DNA of 64,000 nt from a bacterium 1XD42-76 (GTDB lineage Bacteria > Bacillota > Clostridia > Lachnospirales > Lachnospiraceae), in NCBI GenBank assembly GCA_009917545.1, contig QZDW01000004.1, positions 124,001 through 188,000 of the forward strand, given 5' to 3'. Shown here piece by piece: positions 42,023 to 51,277 of this stretch (its first letter is position 1; each line of letters opens with the position of its first letter). The notes under the pieces are model-generated. The model was given only the letters and a program-made list of their open reading frames with translations. It searched no databases and had not been told where the DNA came from. Position numbers and translations under genes: made by a program.

Positions 42023-43957
42023 TTACTCCAGCTCAGAAAGACCTGTATAAAGCTCATAATAACGGCCCTTCTGTTTCAGAAGCTCCTCATGATCCCCGCG
42101 CTCAATGATGTTCCCATCCTCTAAAACCATGATAGCGTCTGCATTTCGGACCGTCGAGAGCCGGTGGGCGATCACGAACGTCGTGCGGTCGGCCATCAGC
42201 CGCTCCATCCCGTGTTCAATATGTTTTTCCGTCCTCGTATCCACGGAGCTTGTAGCTTCATCCAGGATGAGAACCGGCGCTTTGGAAATAGCGGCACGTG
42301 CAATATTTAAAAGCTGCCTCTGCCCCTGGCTTAAGTTGGCCCCATCACTCTCCAGCACTGTGTCATAGCCATTCTTAAGCCGGCGGATAAAGGAGTCCGC
42401 TGAAGCCGTTTTTGCCGCTTGGATCACCTCTTCGTCCGTAGCGTCGAGTCGGCCGTAGCGGATATTTTCCATCACAGTCCCGGTAAAAAGGTGTGTATCC
42501 TGGAGAACCACAGCAATGTTCTTTCGCAGCTCGTTTTGCGAAATGCGCCGGATATCCATGCCGTCAATTGTAATCGAGCCCGACTGAATATCATAAAACC
42601 TGTTCAGCAGATTCGTGATCGTAGTCTTTCCTGCACCGGTCGAGCCGACAAAGGCGATCTTCTGGCCCGGCTTCGCATAAAGGCTTATATCCTTCAAAAT
42701 CACCCGGTCCGGGTCATAGCCAAAAGTCACATGGGAAAGCGTTACCTCTCCGCGAAGGGCTTCGGGCACGAACGCATCTTTGGCATCCTCAGGTTCCGGT
42801 TCCTCATCCATAACGGAAAAAACGCGCTCTGCCCCGGCAAGCGCTGAAAACACATTCGACACCTGCATGGAAAGTTCATTGACCGGCCTGGAAAACTGCC
42901 TGGAAAAGTTGAGAAATACGGTCAGTCCTCCCACATCAAAGCCCTTTAAGACACAGAGCAGGCCTCCGATACAGGCCGTCAGCGCATAGTTGATCTGGCT
43001 TAGATTATTCATGACAGGCCCCATCAGGCCGCCCAGAAACTGTGCTTTAATCTGTTTTGTCCTCAGACTGTCATTAAGAATATCAAATTCTTCTTTCGCC
43101 GTCTCCTCGTGGCAGAACACCTTTACAACCTTCTGCCCGGAAATCGTCTCCTCTATATACCCGTTCAGCGCACCCAGAGCGGTCTGCTGGGCGCTGAAAT
43201 ATTTCTGGCTGCGCCCGGCCACAGCGCTTCCGGCCTTCATCATGAGCGGGAGCAGAAAAACCGTAATTACCGTCAGATAAAGATTCGTATACAGCATGAG
43301 TACCAGTGTACCGATGATGCTTAATGTACCGGAAAACAGCTGGAGCAATGTGCTGCTCAGCATATTCCCGATGGTATCCACGTCATTCGTGAACCGGCTC
43401 ATCAGATCTCCATTGGAATTCGTGTCGTAAAAGCGGACCGGAAGCTTCTGCATCCTGGCAAATAAATCCGTGCGGATCCTGAGCAGGGCGGACTGGGCGA
43501 CTGTCAGCATAATCCTGGACTGGAGATAGCTCGCCAAAACGCCTGTAAGATACACGGCGGCCATCACAAGAATCGCGCCTGCAAGCCCTGAAACGCTCCC
43601 CCTGCTCCCGTCCACAGGGGCGATATACGTATTGATAATCGGTCTCAGCATATAGGAACCGGCAAGGTTCGCTGCTGTGCTTACCAGGACAAAGATAAGC
43701 GCAGCCATAATCATAAAACGGTCCGGCTGCAGATAGGTCAAAAGCCTCCGGATCACGGCGCCGCTGTTTTTGGGCTGTCCGCCCCCTCTGGCATGCATTC
43801 CGGGGCCCCTGCCGCGCGGGCCACCGGGACCTGGCCCTCCCGGGCCGTGCAGGCCGCCGGGACCGCCCCCCGGGCCATGCGGCCTGCCGGAGGGCATACG
43901 GAAACTCTGGTTCACGTAACGTCTGGTTAAGCTCTTTTCTCTCTCACTTCTCGTCAT
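42023..43957 (-). CDS. ABC exporter half-transporter with Gly/Pro-rich N-terminal tail
   Basis: A 644-residue fused permease-ATPase of the multidrug/lipid exporter type. Residues 20-65 form an unusual Gly/Pro/His/Arg-rich segment (GPGGGPGGLHGPGGPGPGGP). Six helices follow, then the nucleotide-binding domain with Walker A VGSTGAGKTTITNLL, LSQGQRQLLNIARA as signature (Gln instead of the second Gly) and a complete Walker B LILDEATSSVD. With its partner upstream, whose Walker B is altered, it makes a heterodimer with one canonical catalytic Glu. It overlaps the partner by ATGA. Substrate unknown. Confidence 0.92.
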   Translation of the reverse strand: MTRSEREKSLTRRYVNQSFRMPSGRPHGPGGGPGGLHGPGGPGPGGPRGRGPGMHARGGGQPKNSGAVIRRLLTYLQPDRFMIMAALIFVLVSTAANLAGSYMLRPIINTYIAPVDGSRGSVSGLAGAILVMAAVYLTGVLASYLQSRIMLTVAQSALLRIRTDLFARMQKLPVRFYDTNSNGDLMSRFTNDVDTIGNMLSSTLLQLFSGTLSIIGTLVLMLYTNLYLTVITVFLLPLMMKAGSAVAGRSQKYFSAQQTALGALNGYIEETISGQKVVKVFCHEETAKEEFDILNDSLRTKQIKAQFLGGLMGPVMNNLSQINYALTACIGGLLCVLKGFDVGGLTVFLNFSRQFSRPVNELSMQVSNVFSALAGAERVFSVMDEEPEPEDAKDAFVPEALRGEVTLSHVTFGYDPDRVILKDISLYAKPGQKIAFVGSTGAGKTTITNLLNRFYDIQSGSITIDGMDIRRISQNELRKNIAVVLQDTHLFTGTVMENIRYGRLDATDEEVIQAAKTASADSFIRRLKNGYDTVLESDGANLSQGQRQLLNIARAAISKAPVLILDEATSSVDTRTEKHIEHGMERLMADRTTFVIAHRLSTVRNADAIMVLEDGNIIERGDHEELLKQKGRYYELYTGLSELE

Positions 43958-45753
43958 TTTGCTGCCTCCTCTGCCAGACTGCCGGCGGCATTCGGCTGCT
44001 CTTTTGTGTCTGTCTCTTCCTGCTGTCTCTCTCCCGCCTGTGTCAGGTAAATTTCCCGGTACGCCGTGCAGTGCTCCAGAAGCTCGTCATGTGTCCCTCT
44101 TCCGCTGATCTTTCCTTCGTCCAGAACAAGAATCAGATCCGCATCCCGGACAGATGAGATCCTCTGGGCAATGATAATCTTAGTCGCATCCTTCATTCCG
44201 GTCCTCAGACTTTCCCGGAGTCCCGCTTCCGTCGCTGTATCCACAGCGCTTGTTGAGTCATCCAGAATCAGGATTTTGGGGGTCTTAAGCAATGCCCGTG
44301 CAATACAAAGCCTCTGCTTCTGACCACCAGAGACGTTCACGCCTCCCTGCCCCAGATCTGTATCATAGCCGCCCGGAAAAGACTCAATGAATCCTGCGGC
44401 CTGCGCACTCTCAGCTGCCTCCCTGATCTCTTCCTCCGATGCCGACTCGTTTCCCCAGCGCAGATTTTCCTCAATTGTTCCGGAAAACAGGACATTTTTC
44501 TGCAACACCATGCCGACCGCATTTCTCAGCTCTTTTAAGGAATAATCACGTACATCCGTGCCGTCTACCAGCACGCTGCCGGACGTTACATCGTAAAGCC
44601 TGGGAATAAGCTGTACGAGTGATGTTTTCCCGCTTCCCGTCGAACCGATGATTCCCACGGTCTGGCCGGATTCTGCGCGAAAGCTTATGTGTTCTAAAAC
44701 CGTCCTGCCTGCCATGCCGTCCTGTGAGTAGCCGAAGCTCACATCCTGAAATTCCACACAACCGCTTTCCACCATTTTTTCCTTTGTTGTTTCTCTGACA
44801 TCGTTTAATGTTACGTCCTCATCCAGTACCTCATTCACGCGCTTTAAAGACGCTTTCGCACGTGAACTTTGTAAAAAGATCATGGAAAGCATCATCAGAG
44901 ACATTAAAATCTGGACGATATACGTGGTAAATGCTGTCAGATCGCCGACCGCCATCCTGCCTGCAATGATGATATTTCCACCGTACCATACGACTGCCAG
45001 CGTTGTCAGATTCATCGCAAACATCATCACCGGCATGGTGGCAATCACGATTCTCAAGGCCCCGAGGCTGCTTTCCTTTAACTCCTCATTCAGGACGGAA
45101 AATTTCCTGATCTCAAAATCCTCTCTCACAAAGGACTTGACAACACGGACATTGGTAAGCGCCTCCTGGATACCGGAATTTAGCTCATCCAGCTTCTTCT
45201 GCATGATCTCAAAGCGTGGAAACGCTGCCCGCAGGATGAAGATAATTGCACATAAAAGCAGGGGAATCACGATCAGAATAATCACGGCCAGCTGCGGATT
45301 CATAAAAAACGCCATAATCAGCGCTCCGATAAACATACCGGGGGCCCGTAATGCCATCTTGAGACTCATCATCAGTACATTCTGTACCTGCTGGATATCA
45401 TTCGTCAGCCTCGTCACCAGAGAACCTGTGCTGAAACGGTCAATATTTTCAAAGGAAAATTCCTGCACCTTCGCAAAGACATCACGGCGCAGATCGCTTG
45501 TAAAGCAGATGGATGCCCTGGCGGCAAAATAAGCTCCGAGGATCCCGCCGGCTGCCATGACTGCAACTGTCAGCACCATTAAGAGTCCGATCCTTATAAT
45601 GTATGCCATGTCTCTTTCCGCTACGCCATAATTGATGATAAATGACATAAGCCGGGGCAGCATGACTTCTCCAACAACTTCCGTGAGCATCATGACAGGC
45701 CCGGCAATAAAGGAGCCCAGATATGGCTTTATATACTTCTTGTAACGCTTCAT
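43954..45753 (-). CDS. ABC exporter half-transporter, partner with degenerate Walker B
   Basis: A 599-residue permease-ATPase starting MKRYKKYIKPYLGSFIAGP. Start 45753 is chosen from the family N-terminus and a GAGG site; the frame open to 45888 contains the promoter and is not coding. It has six helices, then Walker A IGSTGSGKTSLVQLI, signature NVSGGQKQRLCIARAL and Walker B ILILDDSTSAVD, where Asp replaces the catalytic Glu. This asymmetric arrangement is established for heterodimeric exporters such as TM287/288 and BmrCD. The promoter at 45860-45888 probably drives the pair. Confidence 0.92.
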   Translation of the reverse strand: MKRYKKYIKPYLGSFIAGPVMMLTEVVGEVMLPRLMSFIINYGVAERDMAYIIRIGLLMVLTVAVMAAGGILGAYFAARASICFTSDLRRDVFAKVQEFSFENIDRFSTGSLVTRLTNDIQQVQNVLMMSLKMALRAPGMFIGALIMAFFMNPQLAVIILIVIPLLLCAIIFILRAAFPRFEIMQKKLDELNSGIQEALTNVRVVKSFVREDFEIRKFSVLNEELKESSLGALRIVIATMPVMMFAMNLTTLAVVWYGGNIIIAGRMAVGDLTAFTTYIVQILMSLMMLSMIFLQSSRAKASLKRVNEVLDEDVTLNDVRETTKEKMVESGCVEFQDVSFGYSQDGMAGRTVLEHISFRAESGQTVGIIGSTGSGKTSLVQLIPRLYDVTSGSVLVDGTDVRDYSLKELRNAVGMVLQKNVLFSGTIEENLRWGNESASEEEIREAAESAQAAGFIESFPGGYDTDLGQGGVNVSGGQKQRLCIARALLKTPKILILDDSTSAVDTATEAGLRESLRTGMKDATKIIIAQRISSVRDADLILVLDEGKISGRGTHDELLEHCTAYREIYLTQAGERQQEETDTKEQPNAAGSLAEEAAK

Positions 45754-45859
45754 GTGTGATGTCCCTCTCTTTTTTCTGTACCATAACGAATCCAATTGCC
45801 GCCTGCCACAGTGAGCCGGTAAAGCACATGTTTCATAAATGCGGCATTTCCTGGTAAAT

Positions 45860-45888
45860 AGTATAAGCCCCTCTGCATGAAGTTGCAA
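45860..45888 (-). promoter_or_regulatory. Promoter of the ABC exporter operon, overlapping a hairpin
   Basis: TTGCAA, 17-bp spacer, TATACT on the minus strand. The same bases form a 10-bp stem (AAGCCCTTCT / AGAGGGGCTT, 45865-45897) that may end transcription of the upstream MATE gene. Confidence 0.7.
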
Positions 45889-45914
45889 GAAGGGCTTTGT
45901 GAAAAATCTGTGTC

Positions 45915-47264
45915 TTACCAGTTCTCTTTAGGCAGCTTCTTCCGTATCAGGCAGAAGCAGACAGCATGGCAAAGCGCCGTGATCGTCCAGGAAACCGGGT
46001 AGGAAAGGTACAATGTCGTCAGGCTCCGGCTCCACTGGAATATGGTGAAAATCCAGATCACACGGAAACCGCATGCTCCTGCCAGGGAAACACACATCGG
46101 CAGAATCGAATAGCCAAGACCACGGATACTCCCCACCAAAGTATCCATAATTCCGCATATAAAATAGGGAACACCAATGATAGCCAGACGGCGCAGGCCG
46201 TATGCCAGCACCTGCGGATCCGAGGAGTAAATGCCAAGAAACGCATTTCCCATCGCATATGCGCCGATACCAAGCGCAAACCCCACAACCGAAACGACTG
46301 CCACGCAGACAAGCATGATACGGTTGATCCGACCGTATTTCCTGCCTCCGAAGTTCTGGCTTGTAAAGCTCAGGTTCGTCTGATAGACCGCGTTCATGGC
46401 CGCATATACGAATCCCTCGATATTCTGAGCTGCTGTATTGCCCGCCATCGCAATGGAGCCAAAGGAGTTAACGGAAGACTGGATCAGCACATTGGAGATG
46501 GAAAAAATCGCTCCCTGCATTCCGGCGGGAAGTCCCACCTTGACGATTCGGCGGAACTTGGTACGGTTGATCTTTAAGTTCTTAAGCTGGAGCTTCAGAC
46601 TCCCTTCATTTTTCATCAGGCAAATCACAACCAGTCCGGCAGAAATCGCCTGGGAAATCACGGTAGCCAGAGCCACCCCGGCCACATCCATATTCAGGTT
46701 GATGACAAAAAACAGGTTCAGAAGGACATTGATGATGCCGGATGCTGTCAGAAAATACAGCGGACGCCTTGTATCGCCCACAGCACGGAGTATGGCGCTG
46801 CCGAAATTGTAAAGCATATTGACCGGCATTCCGATGAAGAAGATTTTCATATAGATTGAAGACTTGTCAATCACATCCTCCGGCGTTCCCATAAGCTCTA
46901 AAAGCGGTCTGGATGCAAACACCCCCAGAAATACCAGAAGCAGGCCGGACACGAGACTTAAAGCCACAGCTGTATGTACCGTCTCGCTGACATCCTTATC
47001 TCTTTTGGCCCCGTAATACTGAGCCACCAGAACATTGACACCGACAGAAAGTCCGATAAAAATATTGATTAACAGGTTGATTAACGCTGTCGTTGAACCG
47101 ACTGCCGCTAACGACTGGCTTCCTGCATACCGGCCTACCACAATCACATCGGCTGCATTAAACAGAAGCTGCAGAATCCCCGACAGCATCAGAGGAATAG
47201 AAAAAATCAGGATCTTCCCCAGCACCGGGCCACTGCACATGTCCATTTCATAAGATTTGTCCAT
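45915..47264 (-). CDS. MATE family efflux transporter
   Basis: A 449-residue member of the multidrug and toxin extrusion family (NorM/DinF-like, sodium or proton coupled). It has about 12 helices: the N-terminal SIPLMLSGILQLLFNAADVIVVGRYAG, VNVLVAQYYGAKRDKDV, and the second repeat beginning VGLPAGMQGAIFSISNVLIQ. Start 47264 follows AGGCAGGG. The frame remains open to 47510 only because it runs through the tRNA-Thr gene, which is not coding. A consensus TATAAT at 47284-47289 (minus strand) with a poor -35 may be its promoter. Confidence 0.93.
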   Translation of the reverse strand: MDKSYEMDMCSGPVLGKILIFSIPLMLSGILQLLFNAADVIVVGRYAGSQSLAAVGSTTALINLLINIFIGLSVGVNVLVAQYYGAKRDKDVSETVHTAVALSLVSGLLLVFLGVFASRPLLELMGTPEDVIDKSSIYMKIFFIGMPVNMLYNFGSAILRAVGDTRRPLYFLTASGIINVLLNLFFVINLNMDVAGVALATVISQAISAGLVVICLMKNEGSLKLQLKNLKINRTKFRRIVKVGLPAGMQGAIFSISNVLIQSSVNSFGSIAMAGNTAAQNIEGFVYAAMNAVYQTNLSFTSQNFGGRKYGRINRIMLVCVAVVSVVGFALGIGAYAMGNAFLGIYSSDPQVLAYGLRRLAIIGVPYFICGIMDTLVGSIRGLGYSILPMCVSLAGACGFRVIWIFTIFQWSRSLTTLYLSYPVSWTITALCHAVCFCLIRKKLPKENW

Positions 47265-47318
47265 TTTTATCCCTGCCTTTCTCATTATAGGACGTGATTT
47301 CCTGTGAACTGAAACAAA

Positions 47319-47343
47319 GGCCTTCCGATTTCTCGGAAAGCCT
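47319..47343 (-). terminator. Terminator after tRNA-Thr
   Basis: An 11-bp stem (AGGCTTTCCGA / TCGGAAGGCCT, one G-T pair) with a GAAA loop, followed by TTTGTTT on the minus strand. It lies 20 nt after the tRNA. Confidence 0.85.
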
Positions 47344-47362
47344 CCTGTAATGTTTCTCCAAA

Positions 47363-47435
47363 AGCTGCCTAGCAGATTCGAACTGCCGACCTCCGCCTTA
47401 CCAAGGCGACGCTCTACCAGCTGAGCCAAGGCAGC
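47363..47435 (-). tRNA. tRNA-Thr (anticodon GGT)
   Basis: A full cloverleaf on the minus strand: acceptor GCTGCCT / AGGCAGC, D arm GCTCAGCTGGTAGAGC, anticodon loop TTGGTAA with anticodon GGT, T loop TTCGAAT with stem GGCAG/CTGCT, discriminator T. CCA is not encoded. It has a near-consensus promoter and its own terminator. Confidence 0.95.
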
Positions 47436-47457
47436 ACGTTTTGTTGAAACCTTGGAT

Positions 47458-47486
47458 ATATTATCACAGTATTTTCTTTTTGTCAA
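47458..47486 (-). promoter_or_regulatory. Promoter of tRNA-Thr
   Basis: TTGACA, 17-bp spacer, TAATAT on the minus strand, ending 23 nt before the tRNA 5' end. Confidence 0.9.
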
Positions 47487-47543
47487 CCGGAACTTTTTAT
47501 TTTTTTGCACATATACTAAAGTAAAAAATCATTGAGGTTTTTT

Positions 47544-48536
47544 ATGCCAGACACCAGTAATTTTAATGCGCAGGCTGCAGCCGATGAATCATCGACTCCC
47601 GCGGCATCCGTATGGCCGGATATTTCAGGCGTTCCCACCACACCAGTAGCACCTCCAGGCGGCATGCCCGTCTATCCGGGTGACGACATCGCGGGCGTCC
47701 CCACCACACCGGTTGCGCCTCCAGGCGGCATGCCCGTCTATCCGGGTGACGACATCGCGGGCATCCCCACCACACCGATTGCACCCTCAGGCGGCATGCC
47801 CGTCTATCCGGGCCCGACCTGGCCGGATTGTCCCATTTATCCGCTTCCAACACCCACGATTCCCATCATTACGATCCCGTCCGTTACTTATTATGGGCAG
47901 GTCCGTTTTCTGAATGCCAGTACAAACGGGCTTTCGCTCGACGTCTACATTGACAATCAAAGTGTATTTTCCGGTTCCTCCTTCGCAACCGTATCCACTT
48001 ATACCCAGGTGTCTGACGGTTTCCATACCGTGACCGTACGCCAGACACACGGCCAGGTCCTCTACCAACAGACGCTTGCCTTTGTATCCGGCGAAAAGGT
48101 AACAATGGTTCTCCTTGATTCCTCCGGCGGCATCACCCTGACAAAGGTGTCTGATATGGGCTGTACCAATGTTCCCTCAGGATATGGCTGCCTGCGGGTC
48201 ACCAATATGACATACAGCGGTTCCAGCTATGATGTTCGCCTGTTCAACAACCAGATCGTCTTCGCAGGGATCGGCTATAAGGATGTTACCTCCTTCAAAC
48301 AGGCTTCGGCCGGTAACTATACATTCTTTATCACCAATGCTCAGACCTCTGTCACCAGCTTTAACGAGCTGCCTGTCATTATCTTCACGGCTATTGTGGG
48401 AGGCTGTCCGGCATGTACGGTGGCAAACCCGCTTCTCACCTACAGCATCAATATACGGGCAGGAAAGGCATATACGAGCTATATTATCGGCAATCCGTGG
48501 TCCAATCTGTACCGCGTCTATACGCTTGAGGACTAA
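47544..48536 (+). CDS. DUF4397 protein with Pro/Gly-rich 22-residue repeats
   Basis: A protein of about 330 residues. The N-terminal hundred residues hold three repeats of GVPTTPVAPPGGMPVYPGDD and are followed by a Pro/Ile-rich linker. Two DUF4397-like beta domains follow (GQVRFLNASTNGLSLDVYID; GCLRVTNMTYSGSSYDVRLF). No signal peptide is visible (starts MPDTSNFNAQAAADES), which is odd for a family usually exported. It may be a spore or surface-associated protein released by another route. The ATG at 47544 has GAGG 6 nt upstream; the TTG four codons earlier overlaps that site. TATACT at 47512-47517 is a possible -10. A hairpin ends the unit. Confidence 0.82.
   Translation: MPDTSNFNAQAAADESSTPAASVWPDISGVPTTPVAPPGGMPVYPGDDIAGVPTTPVAPPGGMPVYPGDDIAGIPTTPIAPSGGMPVYPGPTWPDCPIYPLPTPTIPIITIPSVTYYGQVRFLNASTNGLSLDVYIDNQSVFSGSSFATVSTYTQVSDGFHTVTVRQTHGQVLYQQTLAFVSGEKVTMVLLDSSGGITLTKVSDMGCTNVPSGYGCLRVTNMTYSGSSYDVRLFNNQIVFAGIGYKDVTSFKQASAGNYTFFITNAQTSVTSFNELPVIIFTAIVGGCPACTVANPLLTYSINIRAGKAYTSYIIGNPWSNLYRVYTLED
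47628..47813 (+). repeat. Three in-frame 66-bp coding repeats
   Basis: Units at 47628-47693, 47694-47759 and a shortened 47760-47813 encode GVPTTPVAPPGGMPVYPGDD-type sequence. The first two units are nearly identical in DNA, pointing to recent duplication and likely length variation between strains. Confidence 0.9.
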
Positions 48537-48548
48537 ATACCATATCAA

Positions 48549-48579
48549 AGAGGACGGATACTTTATGCGTCCGTCCTCT
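48549..48579. terminator. Hairpin between the DUF4397 gene and rlmB
   Basis: A perfect 10-bp stem (AGAGGACGGA / TCCGTCCTCT) with an 11-nt loop. T runs are short, but its position between convergent genes suggests a shared terminator. Confidence 0.7.
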
Positions 48580-48600
48580 CTCCCGTACAATATTGAACAT

Positions 48601-49350
48601 TCACTGCTTCTGGAACAGGCGCTGCCGCACGATCTCATATGCCAGCACGCCTGCTGCCACCGAGGCGTTGAGGGAATCAATATCGCCGTGCATCGGGATC
48701 GAAGCCACAAGATCGCAGCTCTCTTTCACCAGACGGCTGACCCCTTCACCCTCATTTCCTATGACAAGACCGACAGGACCGGTCAGATTCAGGCGGTACA
48801 TACTTTCCCCGCCCATATCGGCACAGACAAACCACATGCCTCGCTTCTTGAGTTCCCCAATGGCCTGTGTCAGATTCGTCACCTTTGCCACCGGGGTATA
48901 GTTTAACGCACCGGCTGAGGTCCGGGCGACCGTGGCTGTGAGGCCTGCCGCGCGCCGCTTGGGGATAATGACCCCGTGAGCGCCTGCCAGATTGGCGGTA
49001 CGGATAATGGCTCCCAGATTATGCGGATCCTCGATTCCGTCCAGGAGAAAGAAGAACGGCGGCTCGCCCTTTTTTTCGGATGCCTCCCAAAGCTCCTCCA
49101 AATCCGCATATTCATAAGCAGCCAGACATGCCACCACCCCCTGATGACGGCCGGTCTGTGACATGCCGTCCAGCCGTTCCTTTGTCACAAAGCTAAGGAG
49201 CGTATCGTGCTTTTTTGCTTCCCTGACGATCGTCCTCACCGGGCCGTCCTGGCATCCGTCCAGGACAAACAGCTTGTCAATCGTTTTTCCTGCACGAAAG
49301 GCCTCCAAAACCGCATTCCTGCCCTCAATCGTCATCTCCTCATATCTCAT
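48601..49350 (-). CDS. rlmB: 23S rRNA 2'-O-ribose methyltransferase of the RlmB/SpoU family
   Basis: A SPOUT-class methyltransferase that in characterised members 2'-O-methylates G2251 of 23S rRNA. It has 249 residues: an N-terminal substrate-binding domain (MTIEGRNAVLEAFRAGKTID) and the knotted C-terminal domain with LDGIEDPHNLGAIIRTA, LVIGNEGEGVSRLVKESCD and IPMHGDIDSLNASVAAGVLA (motifs 1-3). Start 49350 has AGGAG 7 nt upstream and overlaps the Mini-III stop by 11 nt; the extension to 49392 is not supported. It is the last gene of the cysS cluster. Confidence 0.93.
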   Translation of the reverse strand: MRYEEMTIEGRNAVLEAFRAGKTIDKLFVLDGCQDGPVRTIVREAKKHDTLLSFVTKERLDGMSQTGRHQGVVACLAAYEYADLEELWEASEKKGEPPFFFLLDGIEDPHNLGAIIRTANLAGAHGVIIPKRRAAGLTATVARTSAGALNYTPVAKVTNLTQAIGELKKRGMWFVCADMGGESMYRLNLTGPVGLVIGNEGEGVSRLVKESCDLVASIPMHGDIDSLNASVAAGVLAYEIVRQRLFQKQ

Positions 49351-49792
49351 CTGCCATCTCCTTCTCTGGTCTCTCCAGCCGCTCAAGGCCAAGCCTCACT
49401 AGCTCTGTCATTCTCTCATACTGCCCGTTCAGATACAAAAAGCCGATCAGGGCTTCGAAGCCCGTCGCCTTCCTGTAATCGCTCATGGTGGCATTTTTTG
49501 CCATCGTCGCTGATTTTGCGTTGCGCCCCCTCCTGTAAACAGAGTGCTCCTCAGGCGTCAGTTCCTCCTCGATCAGCAGAATGAGTCTCGCCTGGGCAGC
49601 TGCCTTTACGAGGCCTGCACTCTGCCTGTGAAGCCATTTTACCGGGGCGTTCCCTCTGTTTACCACGATCGTGCGGATTATAATCTCATAGACCGCGTCC
49701 CCGATGTACGCCAGCACCAGAGGGGAATACTGCCCGGCATCCACATCCTTTAAGCGGAATGCTTCCTTAAAGAAGCTTACGCTCTCTTCCAT
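49340..49792 (-). CDS. mrnC: Mini-ribonuclease III
   Basis: Mini-III has the RNase III catalytic domain without a dsRNA-binding domain and trims the ends of 23S rRNA precursor. The 150-residue protein includes LVLAYIGDAVYEIIIRT (catalytic Asp) and the later KATGFEALIGFLYLNG (second acidic site). Order cysS-mrnC-rlmB is conserved in Firmicutes. It overlaps cysS by 16 nt and rlmB by 11 nt. Confidence 0.94.
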   Translation of the reverse strand: MEESVSFFKEAFRLKDVDAGQYSPLVLAYIGDAVYEIIIRTIVVNRGNAPVKWLHRQSAGLVKAAAQARLILLIEEELTPEEHSVYRRGRNAKSATMAKNATMSDYRKATGFEALIGFLYLNGQYERMTELVRLGLERLERPEKEMADEI

Positions 49793-51198
49793 TTTACGCC
49801 TTCTCTCGTATCCTCAAGGATGATTCCGCGTTCCAAAAGCTCATTGCGGATCTGATCTGCCTTTGCGAAATCCTTCGCCTTTCTCGCCGCCTGTCTGGCT
49901 GCAATCATGTCTTCGATCTCGGAATCGAGAAGCTCTTCCTTCCGCTCCGTGAGGATCCCCATCACATCACAGAGAGTCCTGATACGTGCCTCCATAAAAG
50001 AGAGATAGGATTGGCTGCTGTCTGCGTTAATCGTGGAATTCGAGAGCTTCACCAGTTCAAAAACAGCAGCAATCGCGTCAGCCGTATTAAAATCATCCTC
50101 CATCGCTGACTCGAACTTGACTGTCAGGGCTTCGGCTTTTTTGGCATTCTCTTCCTCTGCTCCGCTCATCCTTCCCTCAGGCGCCCGGCCTTTGGCCTCT
50201 TTAAGCCGCTCCATTGCCGTCAGAATGCGGTCCAGGCCGTTTTTGGACGCTTCCATAAGCTCTGCACTAAAGGTAAGCGGGCTTCTGTAGTGGGCGCTCA
50301 GCATAAAGAAACGCAGCACCTGAAGGTCGTAGCGCTCGCTGATCTCGCGCACGGTAAAGAAATTACCCAGGGATTTCGACATTTTCTGACTGCGGCCGTT
50401 CGTATCCACATTTAAAAATGCGTTATGCATCCAGTATCTGGCAAATTTCTTTCCGTTTGCTGCCTCGCTCTGGGCAATCTCATTCTCATGATGCGGGAAT
50501 ACGAGATCCTCGCCGCCTGCATGGATGTCAATCTCCTCGCCCAGATAGCGCTTAGCCATCACAGAACACTCGATATGCCATCCGGGACGTCCATTGCACC
50601 ACGGCGACTCCCAGTAAGGCTCACCTTCCTTCTTCGGTTTCCAGAGCACAAAGTCATTTGCATCCTCCTTATCCTCCTCGCCCCGCACCTTGATCTCGCG
50701 GAAGCCTGACTGTAAATCATCCAGGTTCTTGTGGGAAAGCTTGCCGTAATCTTTAAAATTCCTCACACGGAAATAGACTGTACCGTCCTTTGCCACATAG
50801 GCATAACCCTTTTCGATCAGAGTCCGGATCATCTCGAGCATGCCGTTAATCTCCTCTGTGGCTAACGGATTTTTCGTGGCAGGCTTAATATTCATGCCTT
50901 CCATATCTTTTTTGCACTCTGCGATATAGCGCTTGGAAACCGTATCCGCATCCGTGCCTTCTTCGATCGCCTTTTTGATGATCTTATCATCGACATCTGT
51001 AAAATTGGAGACAAAGTTCACTTTATAGCCTTTATATTCAAAATACCTCCGGACCGTATCAAAGACGATCATTGGTCTCGCATTTCCGATATGGATAAAA
51101 TTGTAAACCGTGGGTCCGCAGACATACATCCTGACCTCGCCCGGATTGACCGGAATAAATTCTTCTTTCCCCTTTGTCATGGTGTTATAGATTTTCAT
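49777..51198 (-). CDS. cysS: Cysteinyl-tRNA synthetase
   Basis: A class I aminoacyl-tRNA synthetase charging tRNA-Cys. It has 473 residues, the normal length. The HIGH motif reads FIHIGNARP (about 35-43), zinc-binding residues begin at MYVCGPTVYN and continue in GWHIECSVMAKRYLG and HHENEIAQSEA, and KMSKS is at about 268-272. AGAGGAGAAGG precedes the ATG. It follows ispF after 79 nt and overlaps mrnC. Confidence 0.96.
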   Translation of the reverse strand: MKIYNTMTKGKEEFIPVNPGEVRMYVCGPTVYNFIHIGNARPMIVFDTVRRYFEYKGYKVNFVSNFTDVDDKIIKKAIEEGTDADTVSKRYIAECKKDMEGMNIKPATKNPLATEEINGMLEMIRTLIEKGYAYVAKDGTVYFRVRNFKDYGKLSHKNLDDLQSGFREIKVRGEEDKEDANDFVLWKPKKEGEPYWESPWCNGRPGWHIECSVMAKRYLGEEIDIHAGGEDLVFPHHENEIAQSEAANGKKFARYWMHNAFLNVDTNGRSQKMSKSLGNFFTVREISERYDLQVLRFFMLSAHYRSPLTFSAELMEASKNGLDRILTAMERLKEAKGRAPEGRMSGAEEENAKKAEALTVKFESAMEDDFNTADAIAAVFELVKLSNSTINADSSQSYLSFMEARIRTLCDVMGILTERKEELLDSEIEDMIAARQAARKAKDFAKADQIRNELLERGIILEDTREGVKWKRA

Positions 51199-51277
51199 TG
51201 CCTTCTCCTCTTCTTTTCATACTATCGCCTGCCGCCAGACTGGCAGACCACGGCCTTTCCCGGCTGCTTTTCTGTTG

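Noticed and set aside
47264-47510. N-terminal extension of the MATE transporter by 82 codons
   Set aside because: The extension reads through the tRNA-Thr gene and its terminator; the proper start is at 47264.
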